In this document: positions 1 through 5,927 of the stretch, piece by piece
Layout: the number at the start of each line of letters is the position of its first letter
How positions within the stretch are numbered: the stretch's first letter is position 1
Source of the DNA: RGIG8748 sp045545635
GTDB lineage: Bacteria > Bacillota > Clostridia > UMGS1810
NCBI GenBank assembly: GCA_045545635.1
Contig: JAZQBI010000040.1
Coordinates: 1-11,302, forward strand
Direction of reading: 5' to 3'
DNA length: 11,302 nucleotides
The notes under the pieces: model-generated
Database searches by the model: none
What the model was told of the DNA's origin: nothing
What the model saw: the letters and a program-made list of their open reading frames with translations, nothing else
Made by a program: the position numbers and the translations under genes

Positions 1-31
1 TAGAATAATGGTGTGAAGCTTGTAATTACGA

Positions 32-63
32 CAAAACAAAAAGCATCACTGTTTTGGATGCTT
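32..63 (-). terminator. Intrinsic terminator, leftward
   Basis: On the minus strand, a 7-bp stem AAGCATC/GATGCTT (57-63 with 41-47) encloses a 9-nt loop. It is followed by a U-rich run, TTTTTGTTTTG, at 32-42. The other direction has no good T-tract, so this should stop leftward transcription entering from 64-418. No leftward protein gene ends just before it, so the transcript it ends may be non-coding or tRNA readthrough. Confidence 0.6.
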
Positions 64-380
64 ACTTTCAAAACTGAATATATGCAAGGTCGTTTTTGCA
101 GGTAGCACCATCAGACGAGGCGTGAGCAAAACAATCCGGTGCATTGTTTAAGAGCCATCAAAAGCCTATCCGTTCAGCCTTGAAACCATTATTTTTGGCA
201 TCTTTTGGCTTGTCGTCCTCGAAAGGCACAAAGCCTTACTTCGTCCTCCGCACCAAAATCTATCCAAAAATCCTTGGTTTGGAGTCTTGCCCGGATAAAC
301 TTTTGCTGACTCGCCGAGAGTCCCTTCCATGAAGCGGAGTGCATGGCACGAACGCTGAATGGTACTAATCTTTTCCGTAT
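64..380 (-). other. Gene-free stretch with multiple hairpins; possible structured RNA or repeat
   Basis: No convincing protein gene is visible. Open frames exist on both strands, but they overlap one another, have no Shine-Dalgarno site and resemble no family I know. The stretch is rich in short perfect inverted repeats: TGCAA/TTGCA (83-100), AAACAAT/ATTGTTT with a 7-nt loop (129-149), TTCA/TGAA (173-184), AAGGC/GCCTT (about 223-237), GACTC/GAGTC with loop GCCGA (308-322) and CCATG/CATGG (327-346). It is flanked by two leftward terminators (32-63 and 381-411). This layout fits a structured RNA or dispersed repeat element. Minus is assigned as the strand only because of the terminators. I see no clear promoter of its own, and I do not recognise RNase P RNA, tmRNA, SRP RNA or 5S rRNA in it. 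Confidence 0.4.
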
Positions 381-411
381 AAAACAAAAAAGCACTCACT
401 AGAGTGAATGC
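381..411 (-). terminator. Intrinsic terminator of tRNA-Lys
   Basis: On the minus strand, just 7 nt after the CCA end of the tRNA, a 9-bp stem GCATTCACT/AGTGAGTGC (403-411 with 392-400, one G-T pair) closes on a 2-nt spacer. It is followed by TTTTTTGTTTT at 381-391. This is a canonical rho-independent terminator for the single-gene tRNA transcript. Confidence 0.85.
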
Positions 412-418
412 CTTTTAG

Positions 419-494
419 TGGTGCACCATCAGGGACTCGAACCCGGGACACCCTGATTAAGAGTCAGGTGCTCTACCAACTGAGCTAATGGTGC
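419..494 (-). tRNA. tRNA-Lys, anticodon CTT
   Basis: The minus strand folds into a full 76-nt cloverleaf. The acceptor stem is GCACCAT/ATGGTGC (488-494 with 423-429), and the D stem is GCTC/GAGC. The anticodon stem CCTGA/TCAGG closes on the loop CTCTTAA, giving anticodon CTT (459-461), which reads AAG lysine codons. The T loop is TTCGAGT. Discriminator A (422) and an encoded CCA (419-421) complete the 3' end. One oddity is that the second pair of the T stem is a C-U mismatch (445 against 431), where a CAGGG/CCCTG stem would be expected. The gene stands alone with its own promoter and terminator. Confidence 0.97.
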
Positions 495-512
495 GTTCCG
501 TCAACATTGAAT

Positions 513-541
513 ATTATACACACTTGGAGTGTGTTTGTCAA
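513..541 (-). promoter_or_regulatory. Consensus vegetative promoter of tRNA-Lys
   Basis: Read on the minus strand, TTGACA (536-541), a 17-bp spacer and TATAAT (513-518) form an exact consensus sigma-A promoter. The -10 element ends 18 bp before the first base of the tRNA. The spacer contains a perfect inverted repeat ACACACT-tgg-AGTGTGT (518-534), which could be a protein operator. No equally clear rightward promoter for tmcAL is visible between 495 and 569. Confidence 0.9.
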
Positions 542-569
542 TACTTTTTTTCAAAAAAAGGAGTTAAAA

Positions 570-1706
570 ATGAAATTTTTCAGTATTATTTGCGAATTTA
601 ATCCTTTTCATACAGGACACAGGCACCTGATACAACAAACAAAGGCAAAAACCGATACAGATGCCATTGTGTGCATTATGAGCGGAAGCATGGTACAACG
701 GGGTGATGTTGCCATATATGACAAATGGGAAAGAGCAAAAGCAGCTATTAAAAACGGTGCTGATCTTGTTGTTGAGCTTCCCGTTTGCTATGTTCTGCAA
801 TCGGCAGATATTTTTGCCCGTGGCGGAGTGGAAATTGCCGAAAAAATGGGTACATACGGCATTGCGTTCGGAAGTGAATGTACAGATGAATCTCTGCTAT
901 GGGAAATGGCAAAAATTAAAGCCTGTGAACCCCCCTTATACTCCGAAAAGCTGAAACAAGCCATGGATAGCGGTGTTGGATATCCCGCCGCCTGCAAAAT
1001 AGCAATGGAAAGTGCTCTTGGCAAATCCTGCGAGGATATATCAAGTCCGAACACGACACTTGGCGTAAGCTATATGGCGAACATTCTTAAAATAAATCCC
1101 CACATAAAAATCCATACAGAAAAACGAATCGGTGACTATCACAGCGGAGATTTGAGCGGAGAATTTGCATCTGCAACCGCAATTAGGGAAAAAATTCTAT
1201 CCGACGACAAAATATGCGGTTTTTCCCTATGTACATCCGACGATATTTATGATATAAATAACTTATCCCCCTATATTCTTGGCTTTTTCCGTACTGCCAA
1301 TGAAAAAAAGCTTGAAAGAATATCAGGTATGGAAGACGGTCTTGCAAAACGTCTTATCCAAAAAAGCAAAGAAGCGACCACATATGAAGATTTTGTCGAT
1401 GGGTGTGTAACCAAACGATATACACGCCACCGGATACGACGGCTCATACTCTGCTCACTTCTTGGCATTGACAAAACATACGAAACCAACTATGTCCGAG
1501 TGCTTGCACTAAATGACAAAGGTGCAAAAATACTAAAACAAATAAAAAAAGAAGGCAAAATCGAAGTAATAACAAAATTAGGAAGCACCGTATGTAACCC
1601 CTCTTTGGAAAAAGATATTCTTGCAACTGACATTGCCTCGCTTTGTGCAGGCAAAAAAGCCTCCATGGACTACATTAAATCACCATATATTTACCCGAAG
1701 GAATGA
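570..1706 (+). CDS. tmcAL: TmcAL, tRNA(Met) cytidine acetate ligase
   Basis: This 378-residue protein matches the YlbM/TmcAL family. The enzyme uses acetate and ATP to make N4-acetylcytidine at the wobble position of elongator tRNA-Met in the cytoplasm. The N-terminal nucleotidyltransferase-type domain shows FNPFHTGH, with the HxGH nucleotide-binding signature at residues 14-17. Next come GSMVQRGDVAIYDKWERA and a GADLVVELP block near residue 70, then SPNTTLGVSYM, a SATAIR-type motif (ASATAIRE), and a basic KRYTRHRIRR segment expected to contact tRNA. Length is close to the usual of about 390-400. The ATG at 570 is chosen because AAAAAAAGGAG precedes it and the protein then begins at the family's conserved MKFFSIICEFNPF. 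An in-frame start at 507 would sit inside the tRNA promoter. The next gene starts 4 nt after its stop, so the two are surely co-transcribed. Confidence 0.93.
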   Translation: MKFFSIICEFNPFHTGHRHLIQQTKAKTDTDAIVCIMSGSMVQRGDVAIYDKWERAKAAIKNGADLVVELPVCYVLQSADIFARGGVEIAEKMGTYGIAFGSECTDESLLWEMAKIKACEPPLYSEKLKQAMDSGVGYPAACKIAMESALGKSCEDISSPNTTLGVSYMANILKINPHIKIHTEKRIGDYHSGDLSGEFASATAIREKILSDDKICGFSLCTSDDIYDINNLSPYILGFFRTANEKKLERISGMEDGLAKRLIQKSKEATTYEDFVDGCVTKRYTRHRIRRLILCSLLGIDKTYETNYVRVLALNDKGAKILKQIKKEGKIEVITKLGSTVCNPSLEKDILATDIASLCAGKKASMDYIKSPYIYPKE

Positions 1707-1710
1707 CATA

Positions 1711-2535
1711 ATGAAAGCTGTTTTTATCGGCAATGAAACTCAGATTGCCATCTACTCAAAACTTTTTGCACAAAACGGAAACGACAGTTTCAGATTAAGC
1801 GGAGTAATATCAACCTCTCCTGAGGCCACAACAAAGCTGGCTATAAACTTAAATATCAAAGCATATCTTAACCTTGATGATGCAGTAAAAGACAACGATG
1901 TAATTTTTGTATGCAGAAACGGAAACCGACTGGCAGCATTTTCCGATTTAATGAAAAAGATGCATGTCCGCGACAAGATAATATGCCATTTCAGTTCTCA
2001 TCACGACTCAACCATACTTAACTGCGGAAGCACAAACACATATTACTCAATAGGAATTCCGTATCTTCACACAGCACAGGACAAAATAAGCAATACCGTA
2101 GTTACCTTTGAAGGTGGCGGAAAACACCACAAAGAATTTGAAAATGCCATAAAAAGTGTTCTTCCAAAGGCCGTTTTCTGCGATAAAAATGCAAAACAAC
2201 TTGCCAGCATTGCCACGAGAATCGTAACTGAATATATAAAGATTCTGGTTAATATATCCATGCATTTTTTCAAAATATCCGACATGTATGATGGAGAGAG
2301 CTTTCTTCGTCTTGTAACAGGAAGTGTGACAGAAACTCTCACATCCAAAACATTAAGAAAAGCTCGAAAGCGAACTGAGGGAGAACTGCGACGGGATATC
2401 CGTCTGCTGTCTACAATAGACTATTCCGATACAAAAGAGTTCTACAAAACAATGGAAACGAGAATTGCCGACAGTGGCATATACAGTCCTGATGAAAAAG
2501 AGACTGTACTCAGAATACTTAAAAAAAGAGCATAA
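1711..2535 (+). CDS. Divergent Rossmann-fold protein, DUF2520/ProC-like
   Basis: This 274-residue protein has the architecture of the Rossmann-like plus DUF2520 family, which is related to pyrroline-5-carboxylate reductase (ProC) and 6-phosphogluconate dehydrogenase-type enzymes. It opens with a beta strand (MKAVFIG), then SGVISTSPEATTKLA near residue 30 (the family's 'GV.SRS..sA' segment), DAVKDNDVIFVC (57-68), DKIICHFSS (88-96, like the usual 'vvHtSG'), and a mostly helical C-terminal half. The usual GxGxxG dinucleotide loop is not intact: only G7 of the pattern remains (GNETQI), so NAD(P) binding is doubtful. The start ATG lies 4 nt after the tmcAL stop, with GAAGGA overlapping that stop, which suggests translational coupling. 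The fold-level assignment is inference from motifs; substrate and function are unknown. Confidence 0.6.
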   Translation: MKAVFIGNETQIAIYSKLFAQNGNDSFRLSGVISTSPEATTKLAINLNIKAYLNLDDAVKDNDVIFVCRNGNRLAAFSDLMKKMHVRDKIICHFSSHHDSTILNCGSTNTYYSIGIPYLHTAQDKISNTVVTFEGGGKHHKEFENAIKSVLPKAVFCDKNAKQLASIATRIVTEYIKILVNISMHFFKISDMYDGESFLRLVTGSVTETLTSKTLRKARKRTEGELRRDIRLLSTIDYSDTKEFYKTMETRIADSGIYSPDEKETVLRILKKRA

Positions 2536-2576
2536 AAAGAGCCCGAAACCAACTCGCAAAGAGAACAGTTTCGGGC
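2533..2576 (-). terminator. Bidirectional terminator between convergent genes
   Basis: GCCCGAAAC (2541-2549) pairs perfectly with GTTTCGGGC (2568-2576), a 9-bp GC-rich stem with an 18-nt loop. Leftward, the stem is followed by TCTTTTTATG, a good U-tract for ending the secG transcript 21 nt beyond its stop. Rightward, the stem begins 5 nt after the stop of the gene ending at 2535 and has only a weak tract (GTTCTGTTT). It probably serves both convergent units, more strongly for secG. Confidence 0.85.
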
Positions 2577-2597
2577 GTTCTGTTTAATCCAATCAGA

Positions 2598-2834
2598 TTA
2601 TTTTACAAGCATAGCAAGAGTTATGGATGTAACAATAAAAAGAACTGCTACAACTGCTGTTGCCTTTTCAAATATACCATCAAGAGTGTTTGCTTTGTTC
2701 TTACCAAAGAAGGTTTCTGCACCGCCGCCGATGGAACCGGAAAGACCTGCAGATTTACCGGACTGAAGAAGAACAACAGCAACCAATATTATAGAAAGTA
2801 TAACATGGATTATTGTAATAATAGTATTAAGCAT
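2598..2834 (-). CDS. secG: SecG, preprotein translocase subunit
   Basis: This 78-residue protein is the small SecG partner of SecY and SecE in the Sec translocon, where it assists protein export across the inner membrane. It has two predicted membrane helices (about residues 4-24 and 57-76). Between them is the diagnostic cytoplasmic loop LLQSGKSAGLSGSIGGGAETFFGKNKA, with the conserved LLQ, G-rich stretch and FFG. Its length is typical of Gram-positive SecG. The start is supported by GGAGGT, 7 nt upstream of ATG. It lies downstream of the ABC transporter genes but has its own promoter at 2871-2899 and a terminator right after its stop, so it is probably expressed independently. Confidence 0.95.
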   Translation of the reverse strand: MLNTIITIIHVILSIILVAVVLLQSGKSAGLSGSIGGGAETFFGKNKANTLDGIFEKATAVVAVLFIVTSITLAMLVK

Positions 2835-2870
2835 CTAAAGCACCTCCGTATAAAAATCTCATATAAAAGT

Positions 2871-2899
2871 ATTCTATCACAAAAAAAACCAATTTGCAA
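2871..2899 (-). promoter_or_regulatory. Promoter of secG
   Basis: On the minus strand, TTGCAA (2894-2899), a 17-bp spacer and TAGAAT (2871-2876) match the sigma-A consensus at 4/6 and 5/6. The -10 lies 36 bp upstream of the secG start and the whole promoter falls between the ATPase stop (2907) and secG. I see no convincing terminator between the two genes, so readthrough from the transporter operon is also possible. Confidence 0.7.
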
Positions 2900-2906
2900 T
2901 AGTTTT

Positions 2907-3650
2907 TTAAAGAAGCTTTGCAAAGAAATTTTTAAGTCTTTCGCTCTTGGGATTTGCAAAAATTTCTTCAGCAGTGCCATCTTCCTCAATTCTGCCTCTG
3001 TCCATAAATATTATCCTGTCTGCAACCTCCTTGGCAAATCCCATTTCGTGTGTAACCACAATCATAGTCATACCTTCGGCAGCAAGCTCTTTCATAACAT
3101 CGAGAACCTCGCCTACCATCTCGGGATCCAACGCAGATGTAGGTTCATCAAAAAGCATCACCTCGGGATTCATCATAAGAGCACGGACAATTGCCACACG
3201 CTGTTTCTGACCGCCCGAAAGCTGAGCAGGATATGAAGCAGCTCTGTCGGCAAGTCCTACTCTTTCCAATAGGGAGAGAGCTTTTTTCTCAGCTTCTTCC
3301 TTTGGCATCTTAAGGAGCTTAACAGGGGCTGCAGTAAGATTTTTGAGTATTGTCATATGAGGGAAAAGATTAAACTGTTGGAAAACCATACCCATCTTTT
3401 GTCTCATAAGATTGATGTCCGTTTTCTTATCAAGAATATTGCTTTCCTTGAAAAATATCTCTCCCTCTGTAGGCTCTTCCAAAAGATTGAGAGAGCGAAG
3501 CAGTGTAGATTTTCCGCTTCCCGAAGGACCGATTACCACAACAACTTTTCCGCTTTCAAATTCCACGGAAACATCGTCAAGTGCCTTTACGGTATCACCC
3601 AAATAATATTTCTTTAAATTTTTTACTTTTATGAGTGCATTATCTCTCAT
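2907..3650 (-). CDS. glnQ: Polar amino acid ABC transporter ATP-binding protein (GlnQ/HisP type)
   Basis: This 247-residue ATPase powers the importer encoded just upstream. All nucleotide-binding elements are intact: Walker A GPSGSGKST (41-49), Q-loop VFQQF (89-93), ABC signature LSGGQKQR (144-151), Walker B VMLFDEP (164-170), D-loop SALD (172-175) and the switch histidine in VVTHEMGFA (H201). The HEMGFA and NLFPHMT sequences are typical of the polar amino acid (PAAT) subfamily rather than sugar or peptide transporters. Its start overlaps the end of the permease gene by 11 bp, and its AAAGGAGG site lies inside the permease's last codons, so the two are translationally coupled. Length is normal. 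The exact amino acid substrate cannot be told from the ATPase, so the symbol names the type only. Confidence 0.95.
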   Translation of the reverse strand: MRDNALIKVKNLKKYYLGDTVKALDDVSVEFESGKVVVVIGPSGSGKSTLLRSLNLLEEPTEGEIFFKESNILDKKTDINLMRQKMGMVFQQFNLFPHMTILKNLTAAPVKLLKMPKEEAEKKALSLLERVGLADRAASYPAQLSGGQKQRVAIVRALMMNPEVMLFDEPTSALDPEMVGEVLDVMKELAAEGMTMIVVTHEMGFAKEVADRIIFMDRGRIEEDGTAEEIFANPKSERLKNFFAKLL

Positions 3651-5004
3651 TGGTTCTCAGCCTCCTTTCCAAAATACTTACAAGTTTGGAAAGTCCCAGT
3701 ACCATCACAAGATAAATGAGAGCTACTGCCACCAGAGGCATAAAAGGACTGTATGTAGCCGAACGAATTGCATTTCCGGCATACATTAAATCACCAAGAC
3801 CTATATAAAAGGCAACGGAAGTTTCTTTGAGAAGAACTACAAATTCATTTGCCAATGCGGGAAGCACCGCCTTAAATGCCTGGGGAAGTACAATATATCC
3901 CATAGTCTGTATATAGTTAAAGCCAAGGCTCCTTCCTGCCTCTGTCTGTCCATCATCAATATTCATTATGCCGCCACGAACAATTTCGGCAACATAAGCA
4001 CCCGAATTAAGACCAAAGCACACCACAGCCGAAAGAAATTTATCAACACCAAGGGGCATAAAAATAACAAAGTATATAATCATTATCTGTACAACTGCCG
4101 GAGTACCTCTTGTTACGGTAAGATATACCTGACATATACCGTTAAGTAGTCTCAATACCCAAGGATGCTTGGTAGTTTTGAGATATGTGCAACGGATGAA
4201 TGCCACTATAAATCCCAAAACAACACCTATCAGCAGAGCAAATATGGTAAGCTTAATTGTAACCCAAAGACCTTTGAAAATGGTTATCCATCTGTCATAT
4301 TTTATAAAATTCGTGACAAAATCTCTTTTTATCCCATTCCATAACTTGAGTATTCCATGAGCAGTTTCCGGCTTTATTTTTGCCACTCTGGCTTCGAAAC
4401 ACTGAACAAAGCCCTTGTTGATATTAGTGGATTCTATCTTTTTTGTACCATTTGCAATGGTGTCTATCTTCATTACATCCTTTTCAATATCAACAATACC
4501 GCCAAATACACCGTTTAACACGGTATTGTCGGCAAAAATTTTGTAGCCGTCTTTTGTATCGTACATCACAACAGTAAGATGTTTGGTTTTCTTTTGTGCA
4601 TTTTTGATACTCTCTACAATCTTATCTTCAAATTCCAGTTTAAAATCCAGAGTAGACTTAAACATAGTGCTGTTTTTCTTCTTAACATCCGCACTTAAGA
4701 ATTCTTCATAAAGAGGTTTTATCGTGCCGTACACATCCAAAGTATCAACCGTGCAGGTAAGATGTGCATCCTTCTTATTTCCGTAAGACACACTTTCAAC
4801 CTTAATTTCGTTGTTATCTGCTATATATTTAAGAGGTTTTGTAATTGCTGCTGCATCAAGCTGACTGTTTACAAGAGATTGTGCCTCCTCAACAGAAAGC
4901 TCTGTGGGAACTGTCTGAGATTTGATATCATATACACACCAAACCACAAGAGAAGCCAATACAATTACCAGAGCAATTACAGAATAGATTTTTCTGCTTT
5001 TCAT
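3640..5004 (-). CDS. Amino acid ABC transporter permease with extra N-terminal extracytoplasmic domain
   Basis: This 454-residue protein is about twice the length of a normal HisM/GlnP-type permease. Residues 236-450 form the permease. The segment GLWVTIKLTIFALLIGVVLG starts the first channel helix, TRGTPAVVQ and NSGAYVAEIVRGG are family signatures, and the EAA loop EAGRSLGFNYIQTMGYIVLPQ (355-375) is the docking site for the ATPase. In front of it are a basic N-terminus, one membrane helix (7-26) and roughly 210 residues without membrane segments. By the positive-inside rule these residues should lie outside the cell. The domain does not look like the usual periplasmic binding protein fold, and a separate binding lipoprotein is encoded upstream. 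The ribosome site AAGGTG precedes the ATG at 5004. The channel part is certain; the domain's role is unknown. Confidence 0.92.
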   Translation of the reverse strand: MKSRKIYSVIALVIVLASLVVWCVYDIKSQTVPTELSVEEAQSLVNSQLDAAAITKPLKYIADNNEIKVESVSYGNKKDAHLTCTVDTLDVYGTIKPLYEEFLSADVKKKNSTMFKSTLDFKLEFEDKIVESIKNAQKKTKHLTVVMYDTKDGYKIFADNTVLNGVFGGIVDIEKDVMKIDTIANGTKKIESTNINKGFVQCFEARVAKIKPETAHGILKLWNGIKRDFVTNFIKYDRWITIFKGLWVTIKLTIFALLIGVVLGFIVAFIRCTYLKTTKHPWVLRLLNGICQVYLTVTRGTPAVVQIMIIYFVIFMPLGVDKFLSAVVCFGLNSGAYVAEIVRGGIMNIDDGQTEAGRSLGFNYIQTMGYIVLPQAFKAVLPALANEFVVLLKETSVAFYIGLGDLMYAGNAIRSATYSPFMPLVAVALIYLVMVLGLSKLVSILERRLRTNER

Positions 5005-5024
5005 AGTATCACCTTATAAAACAA

Positions 5025-5057
5025 GCTGCAAGAACGGAAGAAACCCATTCTTGCAGC
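5025..5057 (-). promoter_or_regulatory. Hairpin between binding protein and permease genes
   Basis: On the minus strand, GCTGCAAGAA (rc of 5048-5057) pairs perfectly with TTCTTGCAGC (rc of 5025-5034), a 10-bp stem with a 13-nt loop. It lies 18 nt after the binding protein stop and 20 nt before the permease start. The following tract, TTGTTTTATAAGG, is only partly U-rich, so it could be a leaky terminator or an mRNA-stabilising 3' structure. Either would leave more binding protein than membrane parts, a common arrangement in ABC importers. Confidence 0.7.
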
Positions 5058-5075
5058 ATAATGGTCTTTCAAAAA

Positions 5076-5846
5076 TTATTCAGCACTGATATAACTTGCA
5101 ATTATTGCATCAATTGTACCGTCACCGGTGAGCTTTTCGAGTGCTGCATTGATATTATCCAAAAGCTCTGTATTATCCTTGGAAACAGCTATTGCATAGT
5201 CTTCGATAGCATATTCGGTATCAAGAATCTTGAGACCTTCGTTACCTGCTACAAAAGCCTTTGCAGGCTCATTATCAATGATAACTGCATCAACATCGCC
5301 ACCCTTTAATGCGATAACAGCATCTGCACCCTTGGAATAGCTTGTTACATTTTCCTCGCCGTAATCATCTTTGGAATAGATATCGCCTGTAGTTCCGAGC
5401 TGTGTACCTATCTTTTTGCCTTCGAGATCGTCAAGACTTGCAATATCTGAATCCTCTGCTACTATAACAACCTGTACACCGGTTGCATAGCTGGAAGTAA
5501 AGTCAACCTCAAGCTTACGCTCGTCAGTAACGGTCATTCCTGCCATACCGAAATCAACTTCACCCTTCTGAACAGATGTAATGATGGAATCGAATTCCAT
5601 ATCTACAATCTCAAGTTCTGCACCGAGTTCTTTTGCAATAGCACCTGCAATTTCCACATCTATACCCTTGAATTCATCGCCTTCTTTGAATTCATAAGGA
5701 GGGAAAGCCGCATTTGTACCCATCTTGATAACCTTTGCTTCAGCTTCGGGAGCTTCTGCATTATCCTTATTGCCGCAAGCTGTAAAAGCAAGCACGCATG
5801 TTGCCATAAGAGCAACAACAAGAACAAGTGATAAAAGTTTTTTCAT
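5076..5846 (-). CDS. Amino acid ABC transporter substrate-binding lipoprotein
   Basis: This 256-residue extracellular receptor belongs to the family 3 (HisJ/GlnH-like) solute-binding proteins. Residues 1-23 are a lipoprotein signal peptide (MKKLL, hydrophobic core, lipobox-like FTAC); Cys24 would be lipidated, though F at -3 is atypical. The mature part starts with an acidic linker, then MGTNAAFPPYEF (42-53), GIDVEIAGAIAKELG (61-75), GMTVTDERK (103-111, with the arginine that holds the substrate carboxylate), a GTQLGTTG hinge region (147-154) and VIIDNEPA (188-195, where the aspartate contacts the amino group). The ATG at 5846 is preferred over an in-frame upstream start because GGAGGT lies 8 nt upstream and the signal peptide then begins correctly. 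It is the first gene of the transporter operon. The exact ligand is not determinable. Confidence 0.95.
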   Translation of the reverse strand: MKKLLSLVLVVALMATCVLAFTACGNKDNAEAPEAEAKVIKMGTNAAFPPYEFKEGDEFKGIDVEIAGAIAKELGAELEIVDMEFDSIITSVQKGEVDFGMAGMTVTDERKLEVDFTSSYATGVQVVIVAEDSDIASLDDLEGKKIGTQLGTTGDIYSKDDYGEENVTSYSKGADAVIALKGGDVDAVIIDNEPAKAFVAGNEGLKILDTEYAIEDYAIAVSKDNTELLDNINAALEKLTGDGTIDAIIASYISAE

Positions 5847-5886
5847 TTCTAAAAACCTCCGTAAAATGTAATTATTACCATAGTTG

Positions 5887-5915
5887 ATTATATACCAATG
5901 CCTCTGTTTTGTCAA
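5887..5915 (-). promoter_or_regulatory. Consensus promoter of the amino acid transporter operon
   Basis: On the minus strand, TTGACA (5910-5915), a 17-bp spacer and TATAAT (5887-5892) form an exact sigma-A consensus, 40 bp ahead of the binding protein start. The leader is short (about 35 nt), so it leaves no room for a T-box or riboswitch. The -35 begins 12 bp after the trmO stop with no terminator between, so some readthrough from trmO is possible. Confidence 0.92.
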
Positions 5916-5927
5916 TACGGCAAATTT

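Noticed and set aside
64..380. RNase P RNA, tmRNA, SRP RNA, 5S rRNA or a large phage-type ornate RNA
   Set aside because: None of the conserved cores I would expect are visible, and the length is wrong for 5S rRNA and for the large ornate RNAs, so it was left unnamed.
144..399. Overlapping open frames of 62-77 codons on both strands
   Set aside because: They have no ribosome site, start at TTG or other weak codons, overlap one another in opposite directions and run through several hairpins. Better explained as chance frames in non-coding DNA.
507..569. Upstream start giving a 399-residue TmcAL
   Set aside because: The added 21 residues lie in the tRNA promoter region, lack a ribosome site and are not family-like; ATG at 570 has AAGGAG and the conserved N-terminus.
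495..569. A rightward promoter for tmcAL
   Set aside because: No pair of hexamers at 16-18 bp spacing matched the consensus acceptably, so none is annotated.
1621..1710. 30-codon N-terminal extension of the Rossmann protein overlapping the tmcAL 3' end
   Set aside because: It lies within tmcAL coding sequence in another frame; ATG at 1711 begins directly with the first beta strand and has a ribosome site at the tmcAL stop.
2805..3617. Plus-strand frames opposite the ABC ATPase
   Set aside because: The minus strand encodes a complete ATPase with every motif; the plus-strand frames are complements of it with no family resemblance.
5847..5915. 23-codon extension of the binding lipoprotein
   Set aside because: It would start within the -35 region of the promoter and put charged residues ahead of a good lipoprotein signal peptide.
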